From the NCBI RefSeq assembly GCF_018069895.1, contig NZ_JAGQDH010000001.1, positions 1-64,000 on the forward strand: 64,000 nt of DNA, read 5' to 3'. This document shows positions 38,421 through 47,539 of the stretch, in pieces. Position 1 is the stretch's first letter. Every line of letters starts with the position of its first letter. The notes below the pieces were generated by a model. The model was not told the DNA's origin, ran no database searches, and saw only the letters and a list, made by a program, of their open reading frames with translations. Source of the DNA: Roseovarius autotrophicus (GTDB taxonomy: Bacteria; Pseudomonadota; Alphaproteobacteria; Rhodobacterales; Rhodobacteraceae). The translations under genes and the position numbers were made by a program.

Positions 38421-40691
38421 GTGGGCGTGGCAACTCAGACGCGAAATTTGGGCGGATCGGCCCGCGCCAGGTTCGGAGCGGTGCGGCTGCGCAGGCTCCG
38501 GGGCTGGGGTGCACTTGGCCTCGTGCTGCTTGGCCCGGTGCTGGCGGTGCTCACCTATCTGGTGATGGGACCGCTCGATCGGGGCAGCGGATCGGATGTG
38601 CTGCGCCTCGTCCTGCTGGCGGACATGGTCTATGTTCTTGTCGTTGCGGGGCTTGTTCTGCAACGGGTGGCGCGGATGGTGGCGGCGCGACGTTCGCGCT
38701 CGGCGGGCTCGCGGCTGCATCTGCGGCTCACGGGTGTCTTCGCGGTCATGGCGCTTTTGCCGACGGTTTCGGTCGCGGTTTTCGCGATGCTGTCGATCAA
38801 CATGGGGCTGGAGGCGTGGTTTTCCGAGCGGGTAGGGCGCGTGGTCGATAGTTCCGTCGCCGCCGCGCAGGCCTATGAGGAAGAACATCGCCGCGATCTG
38901 GTGGCCGATGCTCAGGTTCTGGCGCGCGTGATCGACGCCACGCGGCGGGTGACGGTCTTCATGGGCGATGGCGATATCCGGCAGGTGCTTTCGTCCGGGC
39001 AGCGCGAAATCCAGCGCGGCCTCAAGGAGGCCTTCGTGATCGACGGGACGGGGGAAATCCGAGCGCGCGGTGAACGCTCCTATCTCTTCGATTACGAGCG
39101 CCCGACGCCCGAACAGATCGCACAGGCGCGCGAAGAGGGTGTCATCGTGATCCGCGACTGGGACAATGACGAGTTTCGCGCACTCCTGCCCCTCGACGCC
39201 TTTCCCGACCGGTTGCTTTATGTGAGCCGCACGGTGGATGGCGCGATCCTCAACCTGCTGGATGAAACGCAGGAAACCGCGACCTTCTACAAGCAACGCG
39301 AGAGCGAACGGGGCCGCGTCCTGTTCGAGTTCGGGGTGGTCTACCTTGGCTTTGCCGTGATTCTCATCCTCGCCGCTATCTGGCTGGGGATGTGGTTCGC
39401 AGAGCGGCTGTCGCGGCCCGTGGGGCGGCTGACCTCTGCGGCGCAACGGGTGGGCGAGGGTGATCTGGACACGCAGGTGCGCGAGGAGGAGGGCGACGAC
39501 GAGATCGCCCAACTGAGCCGCTATTTCAACCAGATGACCCGTCAGTTGAAGGGGCAGCGCGACCGGCTTCTGGCCAATACGCGCCAGATAGAGCGGCGGC
39601 GGCGGCTGTTCGATTCGGTGCTGGGATCGGTCTCATCGGGAGTGGTGGGTCTTGACGCCGAGGGGCGCGTGACCTTCGTCAACCGCGCGGCCGAGCGCCT
39701 GCTCGACTGGCAGGAGGATCAGCAATCGCTGGCGCTCTCGATGGCGGTGCCCGAGTTCGGCGCGCTGTTCGACCGGCTGATGCAAAGCCCCGGCGGCTTT
39801 GTTCAGGAGGAGATCCGCGTCACCCGAGGGCGGCGGCAGGAGAACCTGCTGGTGCGCATGTCCACGCGGCGCACCGAGGGCGGACAACGAGAGGGCTATG
39901 TTGTGGCCTTTGACGATGTGACCGATCTGGTGAGCGCGCAGCGCATGGCCGCCTGGGGCGACGTGGCGCGCCGCATCGCGCATGAGATCAAGAACCCGCT
40001 CACCCCCATTTCGCTGAGCGCCGAGCGCATCAAGCGCAAGTTCGCCCGCCAACTGCCCGAGGAAGAGGCGGCAAAGCTCGAGGAGTTGACCGATGTGGTG
40101 GTGCGCCAGACCAACGATCTGCGCCGGATCGTCGACGAATTCTCCAAGTTTGCCCGGATGCCGGAGCCGCAGACCCGCACCGAGAGCCTGAGCAAGGTTT
40201 TGCGCGAGGCGGTTCTGTTGCAGGAGGCAGGGCAGCCCGAGGTGCGTTTCGATCTGGCGCTTGACGCAGGCGTTCTTGCGGCGCGGATTGATGCGGCGAT
40301 GATCGGACAGGCGTTGACCAACCTCATCAAGAACGCGGGTGAGGCCATTGAAAGTCTTCAGGAAAAGGGCGTACCAGAGGGGCACGCGCCCGTGATCCGC
40401 GTCGAAAGCGGCGAGGAGGACGGCCATGCGGTCATTGCCATTTCCGACAATGGCATCGGCCTGCCCGAGGATCGCGCGCGGCTTTTCGAGCCGTATGTGA
40501 CGACGCGAGACAAGGGCACCGGGCTTGGCCTGCCTATCGTCAAGAAGATCATCGAGGAGCATGGCGGCACGCTCACACTGGAGGATGCCGAGCCCTTCGC
40601 GGCGGGCGCGCATCCTGGCGCGCGCGCGGTGGTGCGGCTGCCGCTGCTTCCGGAAAACGAAACGACTGATGAGGCCCGCGCGGCCGAGTGA
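38421..40691 (+). CDS. ntrY: membrane sensor kinase NtrY
   Basis: A 756-residue sensor. Three or so spans lie within residues 30-130, a periplasmic region follows, then another span (about 310-335), HAMP (RLSRPVGRLTSAAQRVGEG), PAS, the phospho-acceptor near H521 in RRIAHEIKNPLTPISLSAERI, and the ATPase domain (NLIKNAGEA, GTGLGLPIVKKI). Starts at GTG 38421; a second GTG at 38427 is possible, and neither has a clear ribosome-binding site. Pairs with NtrX 9 bases downstream in nitrogen and redox control. Confidence 0.94.
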   Translation: MGVATQTRNLGGSARARFGAVRLRRLRGWGALGLVLLGPVLAVLTYLVMGPLDRGSGSDVLRLVLLADMVYVLVVAGLVLQRVARMVAARRSRSAGSRLHLRLTGVFAVMALLPTVSVAVFAMLSINMGLEAWFSERVGRVVDSSVAAAQAYEEEHRRDLVADAQVLARVIDATRRVTVFMGDGDIRQVLSSGQREIQRGLKEAFVIDGTGEIRARGERSYLFDYERPTPEQIAQAREEGVIVIRDWDNDEFRALLPLDAFPDRLLYVSRTVDGAILNLLDETQETATFYKQRESERGRVLFEFGVVYLGFAVILILAAIWLGMWFAERLSRPVGRLTSAAQRVGEGDLDTQVREEEGDDEIAQLSRYFNQMTRQLKGQRDRLLANTRQIERRRRLFDSVLGSVSSGVVGLDAEGRVTFVNRAAERLLDWQEDQQSLALSMAVPEFGALFDRLMQSPGGFVQEEIRVTRGRRQENLLVRMSTRRTEGGQREGYVVAFDDVTDLVSAQRMAAWGDVARRIAHEIKNPLTPISLSAERIKRKFARQLPEEEAAKLEELTDVVVRQTNDLRRIVDEFSKFARMPEPQTRTESLSKVLREAVLLQEAGQPEVRFDLALDAGVLAARIDAAMIGQALTNLIKNAGEAIESLQEKGVPEGHAPVIRVESGEEDGHAVIAISDNGIGLPEDRARLFEPYVTTRDKGTGLGLPIVKKIIEEHGGTLTLEDAEPFAAGAHPGARAVVRLPLLPENETTDEARAAE

Positions 40692-40700
40692 GGGGAAAGC

Positions 40701-42083
40701 ATGAGTGATATTCTGATTGTCGATGACGAGCGCGATATCCGCGAACTGATTTCGGATATTCTGGAGGATGAGGGCTATGCCACCCGTCGGGCGGGCAATT
40801 CCGACGAGGCGATGGCGGCCATTCGGGCCGAGCAGCCTGGCCTTCTCATTCTCGATATCTGGCTCAAGGACAGCCAGATGGACGGCATCGACATCCTCAA
40901 GGCGGTCAAGCGCGATTACCCCGATGTGCCGGTGGTGATCATCTCGGGCCATGGCAATGTCGAGATCGCCGTGGCGGCGATCAAGCAAGGCGCCTATGAC
41001 TTCATCGAAAAGCCCTTCAACATCGACCAGTTGATGGTGGTGATTCGGCGCGGCATGGAGACAAGCCGCCTGCGCCGCGAGAATCAGGCGCTCAGGCGGC
41101 GCGAGACCACCCCTTCGGAGATGCTGGGCGAGGCGCCCGCCTTTCGCGCGCTGCTGGGGCAGTTGGAGAAGGTCACGAAATCGAATGGCCGGGTGATGCT
41201 GACCGGGCCGGCCGGATCGGGCAAGGAACTTGCGGCACGCTATATCCACGCCAATTCGGCGCGTGGCAAGAACCCGTTTGTCACCGTCGCCTGCGCCTCG
41301 GTGGCACCGGAGCGAATGGAGGAGGTTCTGTTTGGGCGCGAAAGCCCTGAGGCGGGCCCAACCCCCGGTCTGATGGAAGAGGCCAATGGCGGGGTGATCT
41401 ATCTCGACGAGGTGGCCGACCTGCCCGAGGGCACGCAATCCAAACTCTTGCGCGTTCTGGTCGATCAGACCTTTCTGCGGTTGGGGGGCAGCGCCAAGGT
41501 CAAGGTCGATCTGCGGGTAATTTCTTCGACAAGCCGCGATCTTGAGGCCGAGATTGCCGTCGGCCGCTTCCGGCGCGAGTTGTATCATCGGCTCAACGTC
41601 GTGCCGGTGCGCGTGCCGGGGCTGGACGAGCGGCGCGAGGACATTCCGCGTCTGGCCGAGTATTTCATCGCCCTGCTGCACGCCACGCAGGGCTTGCCGC
41701 AGCGCGCGCTTTCGGACGAGGCGGCGGCGCTCTTGCAGACGATGACGTGGCCTGGCAACGTGCGGCAGTTGCGCAACGTGATCGAGCGGGTGCTGATCCT
41801 TGGCGAGGGAGGCGGGCCGATTGCCGCATCGGAACTTCCCGGCGAGAGTTCCGCACCGGTCGAGCAGGGTCGCGTGGTGATCTCGGGCACGATCGCGGCG
41901 CTGCCGCTGCGCGAAGCACGCGAGGCGTTCGAGCGCGAATACCTGATGACGCAGATCAACCGTTTTGGCGGCAATATCAGCCGCACTGCGGAATTCGTCG
42001 GCATGGAGCGCAGCGCGCTGCACCGCAAGCTCAAGTCGTTGGGAGTGGTGGGCAGCGCCCGGGAAAACGAGGCGGCGGAATGA
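40701..42083 (+). CDS. ntrX: response regulator NtrX
   Basis: A 460-residue regulator: receiver with D52 in ILDIWLKDS, degenerate AAA+ domain (Walker A GPAGSGKE 169-176, Walker B VIYLDEVADLP), and Fis-type helix-turn-helix (GGNISRTAEFVGMERSALHRKL). Where GAFTGA would be, it reads LFGRESPEAGPTPG, so like NtrC it should not remodel sigma-54 polymerase. Cognate partner of NtrY. In relatives trkA follows directly; here three minus-strand genes intervene. Confidence 0.94.
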   Translation: MSDILIVDDERDIRELISDILEDEGYATRRAGNSDEAMAAIRAEQPGLLILDIWLKDSQMDGIDILKAVKRDYPDVPVVIISGHGNVEIAVAAIKQGAYDFIEKPFNIDQLMVVIRRGMETSRLRRENQALRRRETTPSEMLGEAPAFRALLGQLEKVTKSNGRVMLTGPAGSGKELAARYIHANSARGKNPFVTVACASVAPERMEEVLFGRESPEAGPTPGLMEEANGGVIYLDEVADLPEGTQSKLLRVLVDQTFLRLGGSAKVKVDLRVISSTSRDLEAEIAVGRFRRELYHRLNVVPVRVPGLDERREDIPRLAEYFIALLHATQGLPQRALSDEAAALLQTMTWPGNVRQLRNVIERVLILGEGGGPIAASELPGESSAPVEQGRVVISGTIAALPLREAREAFEREYLMTQINRFGGNISRTAEFVGMERSALHRKLKSLGVVGSARENEAAE

Positions 42084-42101
42084 TCCGTCGCCCCCGGATA
42101 C

Positions 42102-42497
42102 TCAGAGCGTGTCGCGCACCCGCCAGCCGCCGGGATGAAGGCGCAGCCGCCCACCACCGGTAAAGGCGAGGATTGCAACCGCCACCAGTGCCGCGCCACG
42201 CTCGGGTGTGAAAACCGATCCGGCATAAAGCGCCGCAGAGGCCGTGCAGATCACGATACCGACCAGCGCCACGACACGACTGTAGATCCCGAACAGGAGC
42301 CAGATCGCTATCAGCGCCAGAATGCCGATAACCCCTGCGTCAAGCAGAACCGTGCCGCTTGTCATCTTTTGGTTGGACAGCCCGAACAGGCCGGCCGTCG
42401 TACCGGGGGCTATGTATGCCGCGACGTGGAACATGAAGAATGCTGCCAGCCAGAGCCGGCAGATGAGCCCGGTGGTCTGGATCAGAGCCTGTTGCAT
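42102..42497 (-). CDS. small integral membrane protein, possibly DoxX-like
   Basis: A 131-residue protein with four hydrophobic segments (around residues 8-28, 48-68, 72-92 and 98-113) and a basic tail GGGRLRLHPGGWR, in the style of DoxX/SURF4 small membrane proteins. I am not sure of the family. It is convergent with ntrX across 18 bases and is the first of three minus-strand genes breaking the ntr-trk arrangement. Confidence 0.6.
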   Translation of the reverse strand: MQQALIQTTGLICRLWLAAFFMFHVAAYIAPGTTAGLFGLSNQKMTSGTVLLDAGVIGILALIAIWLLFGIYSRVVALVGIVICTASAALYAGSVFTPERGAALVAVAILAFTGGGRLRLHPGGWRVRDTL

Positions 42498-42566
42498 CTA
42501 ATGCCTCATGTGCCAGCGCAAGTTGGGCCTTGCCTGTCGACATAGTGGTGTAATCCGTGAGATCAG

Positions 42567-43481
42567 TCAACCGCTGCTTGCGCAAGTCTGGTTTTTCGAT
42601 TTCCGCAACGATAACGGTGATTCCGAGGGGGTGCGGGAAATCTGCTGGCAGATCCAGTCGATCACGCAGCGCAGGTCAGCATCCTCGCTGCGGCTCTCGT
42701 GATAGATGAGATGCAGATCGCGCGTCAGGTCAAGCCCGCTGCCGGGAATGTGGACAAAGTCGGGCTCGGGGCCGCCGACAACCACGGGCAGGATTCCTGC
42801 CAGCCCAAGTGCGCGCATCGCCGCGACCGCCTGGGCAAAGCTGTCGACCTTGAGGGTGGGATTGCAACCGAACCACGCGCGCCGGGCCTCGGCATAGCGC
42901 GCGGCATAGCGATCGGTCAGGCTGACCCAGCCGTGCCCCCGTGTCCAGCAGGGCGGTGCATAAAGCGCGAAGGCAAGGTCGCCACAGCGTCGCGCCTTGA
43001 TCCGCCCGCCTTCTGGCAGCGAAAAGACCAGTGCCACGTCGCTCATGCCGAGGCCGACCTCGTGGACGCGGTTCTCGAAGATGGGGCGCAGATTGCGCGC
43101 ACCGGTCCGCAACTCGCCGAGCGCAGGAATGAGAATGTGCGAAATGACCGAGGGCAGCGCCCCGATGCGGATTTCGCGCGGTTCTTCGGGGGCGGCCTCG
43201 ATCAGACGGCCAAGTTCCGACTCGATCATGCCATTGGCGTGTTCTACCGCGTTAAGCAGGGCTGCCATACGCGGGTTGAGCAGCCAGTCGCCTTCGGACT
43301 TGATGAAGGGCGAAAGGCCAAGCGTCCCGCGCAACCGGGAAATCTGACGCGACACGGTCGATGTGGTCGTATCCAGTTCGACCGCCGCGCGGGTCATCGA
43401 GCCGCAGCGATGCACCGCGAGCGTCACCCGCAGATCGTCGAAGAGACGGGCGTAAGAAACTTTCGGGCGAGAGGTGGACAA
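42567..43481 (-). CDS. LysR-family transcriptional regulator
   Basis: A 304-residue regulator starting at TTG, with AGGAAG about ten bases before it. The N-terminal winged helix-turn-helix (SMTRAAVELDTTTSTVSRQISRLRGTLGLSPF) and the effector-binding domain (REIRIGALPSVISHILIPAL, IYHESRSEDADLRCVIDWI) are clear. The C-terminal 20 residues are extra. The target is unknown; the adjacent DoxX-like gene is downstream on the same strand and is a natural guess. Confidence 0.85.
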   Translation of the reverse strand: MSTSRPKVSYARLFDDLRVTLAVHRCGSMTRAAVELDTTTSTVSRQISRLRGTLGLSPFIKSEGDWLLNPRMAALLNAVEHANGMIESELGRLIEAAPEEPREIRIGALPSVISHILIPALGELRTGARNLRPIFENRVHEVGLGMSDVALVFSLPEGGRIKARRCGDLAFALYAPPCWTRGHGWVSLTDRYAARYAEARRAWFGCNPTLKVDSFAQAVAAMRALGLAGILPVVVGGPEPDFVHIPGSGLDLTRDLHLIYHESRSEDADLRCVIDWICQQISRTPSESPLSLRKSKNQTCASSG

Positions 43482-43721
43482 GGCGAAGATCTTCCTTCTC
43501 GGTTCTTGTTGTGCCTTGCCGCAGGGCGCGGCAGTTAGGCAAATTCACACGCAGATGAGGGGGCGCGCGCCGAAATCAAGGGGGTTGATGGCAAGCTAGC
43601 GTCGCTCTCGGCAGGGCCTCGGAGATGATACCGGAAAGATACGGCAGGGACTATCCCGCTTCTCAGACTCAGGTTTACGTTCGTCTTCTTCCGTGGACCA
43701 CCTGCCCCTTCGGATAGGGGG

Positions 43722-44177
43722 TCAGCCCGGTGTCACAATTTGCCAGCCGCCCCCCGGCATGCGCCGCGCGCAGCTGGTCCGTTCCAGCGGCGGGATCGGG
43801 CTGCCCACCTCGGGCGCGGGGGTGCCATCGGCGCAGGCCGGCAGTCGCACGGGTCGGAATCCCGCCTCGGCCACGCATTGATCGACCACGCGGGCGCGCA
43901 GATCAGCATTGGCGTCGTATGACTCGGTGCGGCCCGGTTCGATCAGGACAACCCCGCCGTGATGGCGCCCGTGCAGCCCGTAATAGGCCCGCGGCACATA
44001 GCGCGGCGGCACATAGGTGGTGCGGATGTCGCGCGGCACGTCCCGCAGCGCCGCCACCTCGCAGCGCGTGCGCAGGGCCTCAAGCTGCGCCGGATCGGCC
44101 CCCGCCTTGTGATAGAGCGGCGGTGGCGCACAGGCGACAAGGCCCGCCAGAAGCAGAACGGGGGCGGCGCGTTTCAT
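43722..44177 (-). CDS. putative lipoprotein of unknown function
   Basis: A 151-residue protein with a lipoprotein signal (LLLAGLVAC, acylated Cys16). The mature part has a YVPPRYVPRAYYG stretch, a His-rich HGRHHGG, and paired cysteines (ACADG, SCARR). No family is recognised. It has no same-strand neighbour within 230 bases and is divergent from trkA. Confidence 0.72.
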   Translation of the reverse strand: MKRAAPVLLLAGLVACAPPPLYHKAGADPAQLEALRTRCEVAALRDVPRDIRTTYVPPRYVPRAYYGLHGRHHGGVVLIEPGRTESYDANADLRARVVDQCVAEAGFRPVRLPACADGTPAPEVGSPIPPLERTSCARRMPGGGWQIVTPG

Positions 44178-44275
44178 GAAGTCATCCTATCAGGCCGCGT
44201 GGGCGGGGACAAAGCGATTGACCGGTTTGGTGCCTTCTGTCATGGAACGGCCTCAGTCAGGATGGGGCAAATGGC

Positions 44276-45655
44276 ATGAAGGTCATCATCTGCGGGGCCG
44301 GTCAAGTGGGCTGGCAGATCGCGCGCCACCTCTCGGGCGAAAACAACGATGTGACGGTTGTGGACAGCAACCCCGATCTGGTGCGCCGCGCGACCGACAC
44401 GCTGGATGTGGCCGGGATTATTGGCTTTGCCTCGTATCCCGACGTGTTGGATCAGGCGGGCGCGCGCGACGCGGAAATGATCATCGCCGCCACCTATTCC
44501 GACGAAGTCAACATGGTGACCTGTCAGGTGGCGCATTCGGTCTTCGGCATCAGGCGCAAGATCGCACGGCTGCGAAGCCAGACCTATCTCGACCCGGCCT
44601 ATTCCGATCTTTACCGCCGCGATCACATGCCCATCGACGTGATGATCAGCCCCGAGCGTGAGGTGGCGCAGGCGGCGTTGCGGCGGCTTTCGGTGCCGGC
44701 GGCCTTCGACACCGAACTGTTCATGGACAGCGCGGCGCAGCTCATGGGGCTTCGGCTCGAGGAGGATTGCCCGGTTCTCCACACGCCGCTGAAGCAGCTC
44801 AACGATCTGTTCTCGACCTTGCGGGTGGTGGTGCTGGCGGTGCGCCGCGAAGGGCGGCTGTTTGCACCCGAGGCGGGGGATCAGCTCTTTGAGGGCGACG
44901 AGGTCTATCTTTTTGCGCCGATCGAGGATGTGCCGCGCACGCTCGAGGTGTTCGGCAAGTCACAGAAGAAACAGGAGCGCGTGGTGATCATCGGCGGCGG
45001 AAATATTGGCCTGTCGGTGGCGCAATCGCTGGAGAAGCGGCAAGGCGGGCGCATCCGCGCCAAGCTGATCGAACTGAACCGCGCCCACGCCGAGCGGGCG
45101 GCGGATGCACTGGAGAAGACCATCGTTCTCAACGGCGACGGGCTGAACGCCGCGATCCTTGCCGAGGCGGGGATCGCGCGCGCCGACGCGGTTCTCGCCG
45201 TCACCGACGACGACAAGACCAACATGCTTGCCGCTGTGCGCGCCAAGGCCGAGGGCTGCCCCTTTGCCATCTCGCTGATCAATGACCCGACGCTGGTGCC
45301 GCTGCTGGAGCCCTTGGGGATCGACGCCTATATCAACCCGCGCGCCACCACCGTCAGTTCGATCCTGCGCCATATCCGGCACGGGCGGGTGCGCGGGGTC
45401 TATTCCATCGGCGATGCCGAGGGTGAGGTGCTCGAGGCCGAAGTGCTCTCGACCTCGTCGATCGCCGGCGCGGCGCTGCGCGACATCGACTTTCCAGAGG
45501 GTGTTCTGGTGGGCGGCGTGCGCAAGGGCGCGGTGATCCACAAGCCTTCGGGCGGGCTCAGGATCGACGCGGGCGATGTGGTCGTGATCTTCGCGCTGGC
45601 AGCGGACGTGGCGGCGGTCGAGCGGCTGTTGCAGGTCTCGGTCGATTATTTCTGA
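44276..45655 (+). CDS. trkA: Trk potassium uptake regulatory subunit TrkA
   Basis: A 459-residue cytoplasmic gating ring protein with two RCK halves. Each has an NAD-binding motif (IICGAGQVGWQIARHL at the start, VVIIGGGNIGLSVAQSL near 240) and a TrkA-C domain. It controls the TrkH channel, encoded four bases downstream. Association with ntrYX is typical of this group. Confidence 0.96.
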   Translation: MKVIICGAGQVGWQIARHLSGENNDVTVVDSNPDLVRRATDTLDVAGIIGFASYPDVLDQAGARDAEMIIAATYSDEVNMVTCQVAHSVFGIRRKIARLRSQTYLDPAYSDLYRRDHMPIDVMISPEREVAQAALRRLSVPAAFDTELFMDSAAQLMGLRLEEDCPVLHTPLKQLNDLFSTLRVVVLAVRREGRLFAPEAGDQLFEGDEVYLFAPIEDVPRTLEVFGKSQKKQERVVIIGGGNIGLSVAQSLEKRQGGRIRAKLIELNRAHAERAADALEKTIVLNGDGLNAAILAEAGIARADAVLAVTDDDKTNMLAAVRAKAEGCPFAISLINDPTLVPLLEPLGIDAYINPRATTVSSILRHIRHGRVRGVYSIGDAEGEVLEAEVLSTSSIAGAALRDIDFPEGVLVGGVRKGAVIHKPSGGLRIDAGDVVVIFALAADVAAVERLLQVSVDYF

Positions 45656-45659
45656 CGCC

Positions 45660-47183
45660 ATGACCGCGCGGATCCTCCGATTCCCCCTGATCCTGATCCT
45701 TGCGGGGCTGGCGGCGCTGTTGATGTTCCTGCCGGCCATCGACGCGACGATGCGGGGCAATTCGCAGGTCGGCCGCGCGTTTCTCTATTCCGGCGGACTT
45801 GGGCTGGCGGCGGTGACCTGTCTGGGGCTGGCGATCTCGAACCGGGTGGCCGCGCGCGAGCCCACCGATGTGCAGAACCTCGCATCGCTGCTGCTGGCCT
45901 ATTTGCTGCTGCCGCTCTATCTGGCTCTGCCCTTCTATCTGGGGGTGCGCAACACCACCTTTCTGAATGCCTGGCTGGAGATGGTGTCGAGCCTGACCAC
46001 CACGGGCGCAAGCATGTTTGACGCGCCGGGCCGGATCAAGGAGAGCCTGCACCTGTGGCGCGGGCTGGTGGGCTGGGCCGGGGGGCTGCTGATCTGGATT
46101 TCCGCCTTCGCGGTGCTCGCGCCCATGAGCCTTGGCGGCTTCGAGGTGACGGTGCGCGCCGAGCCGGGGCAGGATGACGCGGTGCTGGGCCGGTTTCAGC
46201 GTGCACGCCCGGCGCGGCGGCTGGCTCTGGCGGCCCGCAGCCTGGCGCCCATCTATGCCGGGCTGACGCTGGTTCTGTGGATTGCGCTGATGGCGGCGGG
46301 AGAGCGCTCCTTTGTGGCGTTGATCCATGCCATGTCCACGCTGGCGACAAGCGGGATTTCCCCCATCGGCGGCTTTCAGAATGGCGCGGCGGGGTTTGGG
46401 GGCGAGCTTGTCGTGTTTTTCTTTCTTGTCTTCGCGCTGTCTCGGTTGACCTTCTCGTCGGATACTGTGCCGACGGCGCGACCGGGCCTGTTGAACGATC
46501 CCGAGTTTCGGCTTGGCGTGCTGATCGTGGCGGTGGTGCCGTTGATCCTGTTCCTGCGCCACTGGATCGGCGCGATCGACATCGACGAGCGCGCGACCGT
46601 CACCGAGGCTCTGCGCGCGCTCTGGGGATCGGTGTTCACGGTGCTGTCCTTCCTCTCGACCGCAGGGTTCGAAAGTGCAGACTGGCAGGCCGCGCGCGCC
46701 TGGTCGGGGCTGGGCACGCCGGGGCTGATCCTGATCGGTCTGGCGATGGTGGGGGGCGGTGTGGCCACCACAGCGGGCGGCGTCAAGCTGTTGCGCGTCT
46801 ATGCGCTTTACCTGCACGCGCAACGCGAGATGGAGCGACTGGTGCACCCCTCCTCGGTCGGGCGCGCTTCGGATACCGGGCGGCGGATCCGCCGACGAGG
46901 GGCCTATGTGGCGTGGATCTTCTTCATGCTGTTCGCGTTGTCGCTTACCGGGATGACGGTGGCGCTGTCGCTTGCGGGGCTGAATTTCGAGACCGCGCTC
47001 ATTCTCGCGCTGTCGGGCCTGTCCTCGACCGGACCGTTGATTCACAGCGCCGCCGAGGTGCCCATCCGCCTTGTGGAACTAGGGCCGGGGGCCAAGATCA
47101 TCTATGCCGGCGCGATGGTGCTGGGGCGGGTCGAGACGCTGGCCCTCATCGCGCTTCTCAATCCAGCCGCCTGGCGCGAGTGA
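45660..47183 (+). CDS. trkH: potassium transporter TrkH/TrkG family
   Basis: A 507-residue inner-membrane potassium channel subunit with the repeated pore-loop motifs (SSLTTTGASMF, STLATSGISPIGG, SFLSTAGFESAD, SGLSSTGPLIH) and about ten spans. It works with TrkA, whose stop is four bases upstream. A stable hairpin follows it before hfq. Confidence 0.95.
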   Translation: MTARILRFPLILILAGLAALLMFLPAIDATMRGNSQVGRAFLYSGGLGLAAVTCLGLAISNRVAAREPTDVQNLASLLLAYLLLPLYLALPFYLGVRNTTFLNAWLEMVSSLTTTGASMFDAPGRIKESLHLWRGLVGWAGGLLIWISAFAVLAPMSLGGFEVTVRAEPGQDDAVLGRFQRARPARRLALAARSLAPIYAGLTLVLWIALMAAGERSFVALIHAMSTLATSGISPIGGFQNGAAGFGGELVVFFFLVFALSRLTFSSDTVPTARPGLLNDPEFRLGVLIVAVVPLILFLRHWIGAIDIDERATVTEALRALWGSVFTVLSFLSTAGFESADWQAARAWSGLGTPGLILIGLAMVGGGVATTAGGVKLLRVYALYLHAQREMERLVHPSSVGRASDTGRRIRRRGAYVAWIFFMLFALSLTGMTVALSLAGLNFETALILALSGLSSTGPLIHSAAEVPIRLVELGPGAKIIYAGAMVLGRVETLALIALLNPAAWRE

Positions 47184-47190
47184 CAGGGCA

Positions 47191-47224
47191 TTGCAATTCG
47201 GGCTGGAAACCCGGCCCGTTGCAA
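47191..47224. terminator. hairpin between trkH and hfq, possible terminator
   Basis: Outer arms TTGCAA (47191-47196 and 47219-47224) and inner arms CGGGCTGG/CCGGCCCG around AAAC form a stem of about 14 pairs with a two-base bulge. No T-run follows, so it could be a weak terminator or an mRNA-stabilising element before the hfq leader. Confidence 0.4.
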
Positions 47225-47299
47225 GACATACTCGCATCACCAGCGGTGGATTTCCGCGTCGGCAGGCGGCGCGCGCAAGAAAAAGGGCAGGGGTAAGTA

Positions 47300-47539
47300 A
47301 TGGCTTCGGATCGACAGAATTTGCAGGATGCTTTTCTCAACCATGTGCGCAAGACCAAGATTCCGGTCACGATCTTTCTCATCAACGGCGTGAAATTGCA
47401 GGGCGTCATTACCTGGTTCGACAATTTCTGCATATTGCTGCGCCGCGACGGACAATCGCAGCTTGTCTACAAGCACGCGGTCTCGACCATCATGCCGTCG
47501 CAGCCTGTTTCGCTCTATGAAGGCGACGGCGAGAATTGA
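47300..47539 (+). CDS. hfq: RNA chaperone Hfq
   Basis: A 79-residue Sm-like hexamer subunit that pairs small RNAs with mRNAs. [29 protein letters not shown] is Sm1 and [10 protein letters not shown] is Sm2. The short alphaproteobacterial length, without the long C-terminal tail, is normal. Its stop overlaps the TTG start of hflX (TTGA), so the two are translated together. Confidence 0.98.
   Translation: MASDRQNLQDAFLNHVRKTKIPVTIFLINGVKLQGVITWFDNFCILLRRDGQSQLVYKHAVSTIMPSQPVSLYEGDGEN

Noticed and set aside
39633-42023. A 796-codon minus-strand frame across ntrY and ntrX
   Set aside because: Antisense shadow of two well-defined regulator genes.
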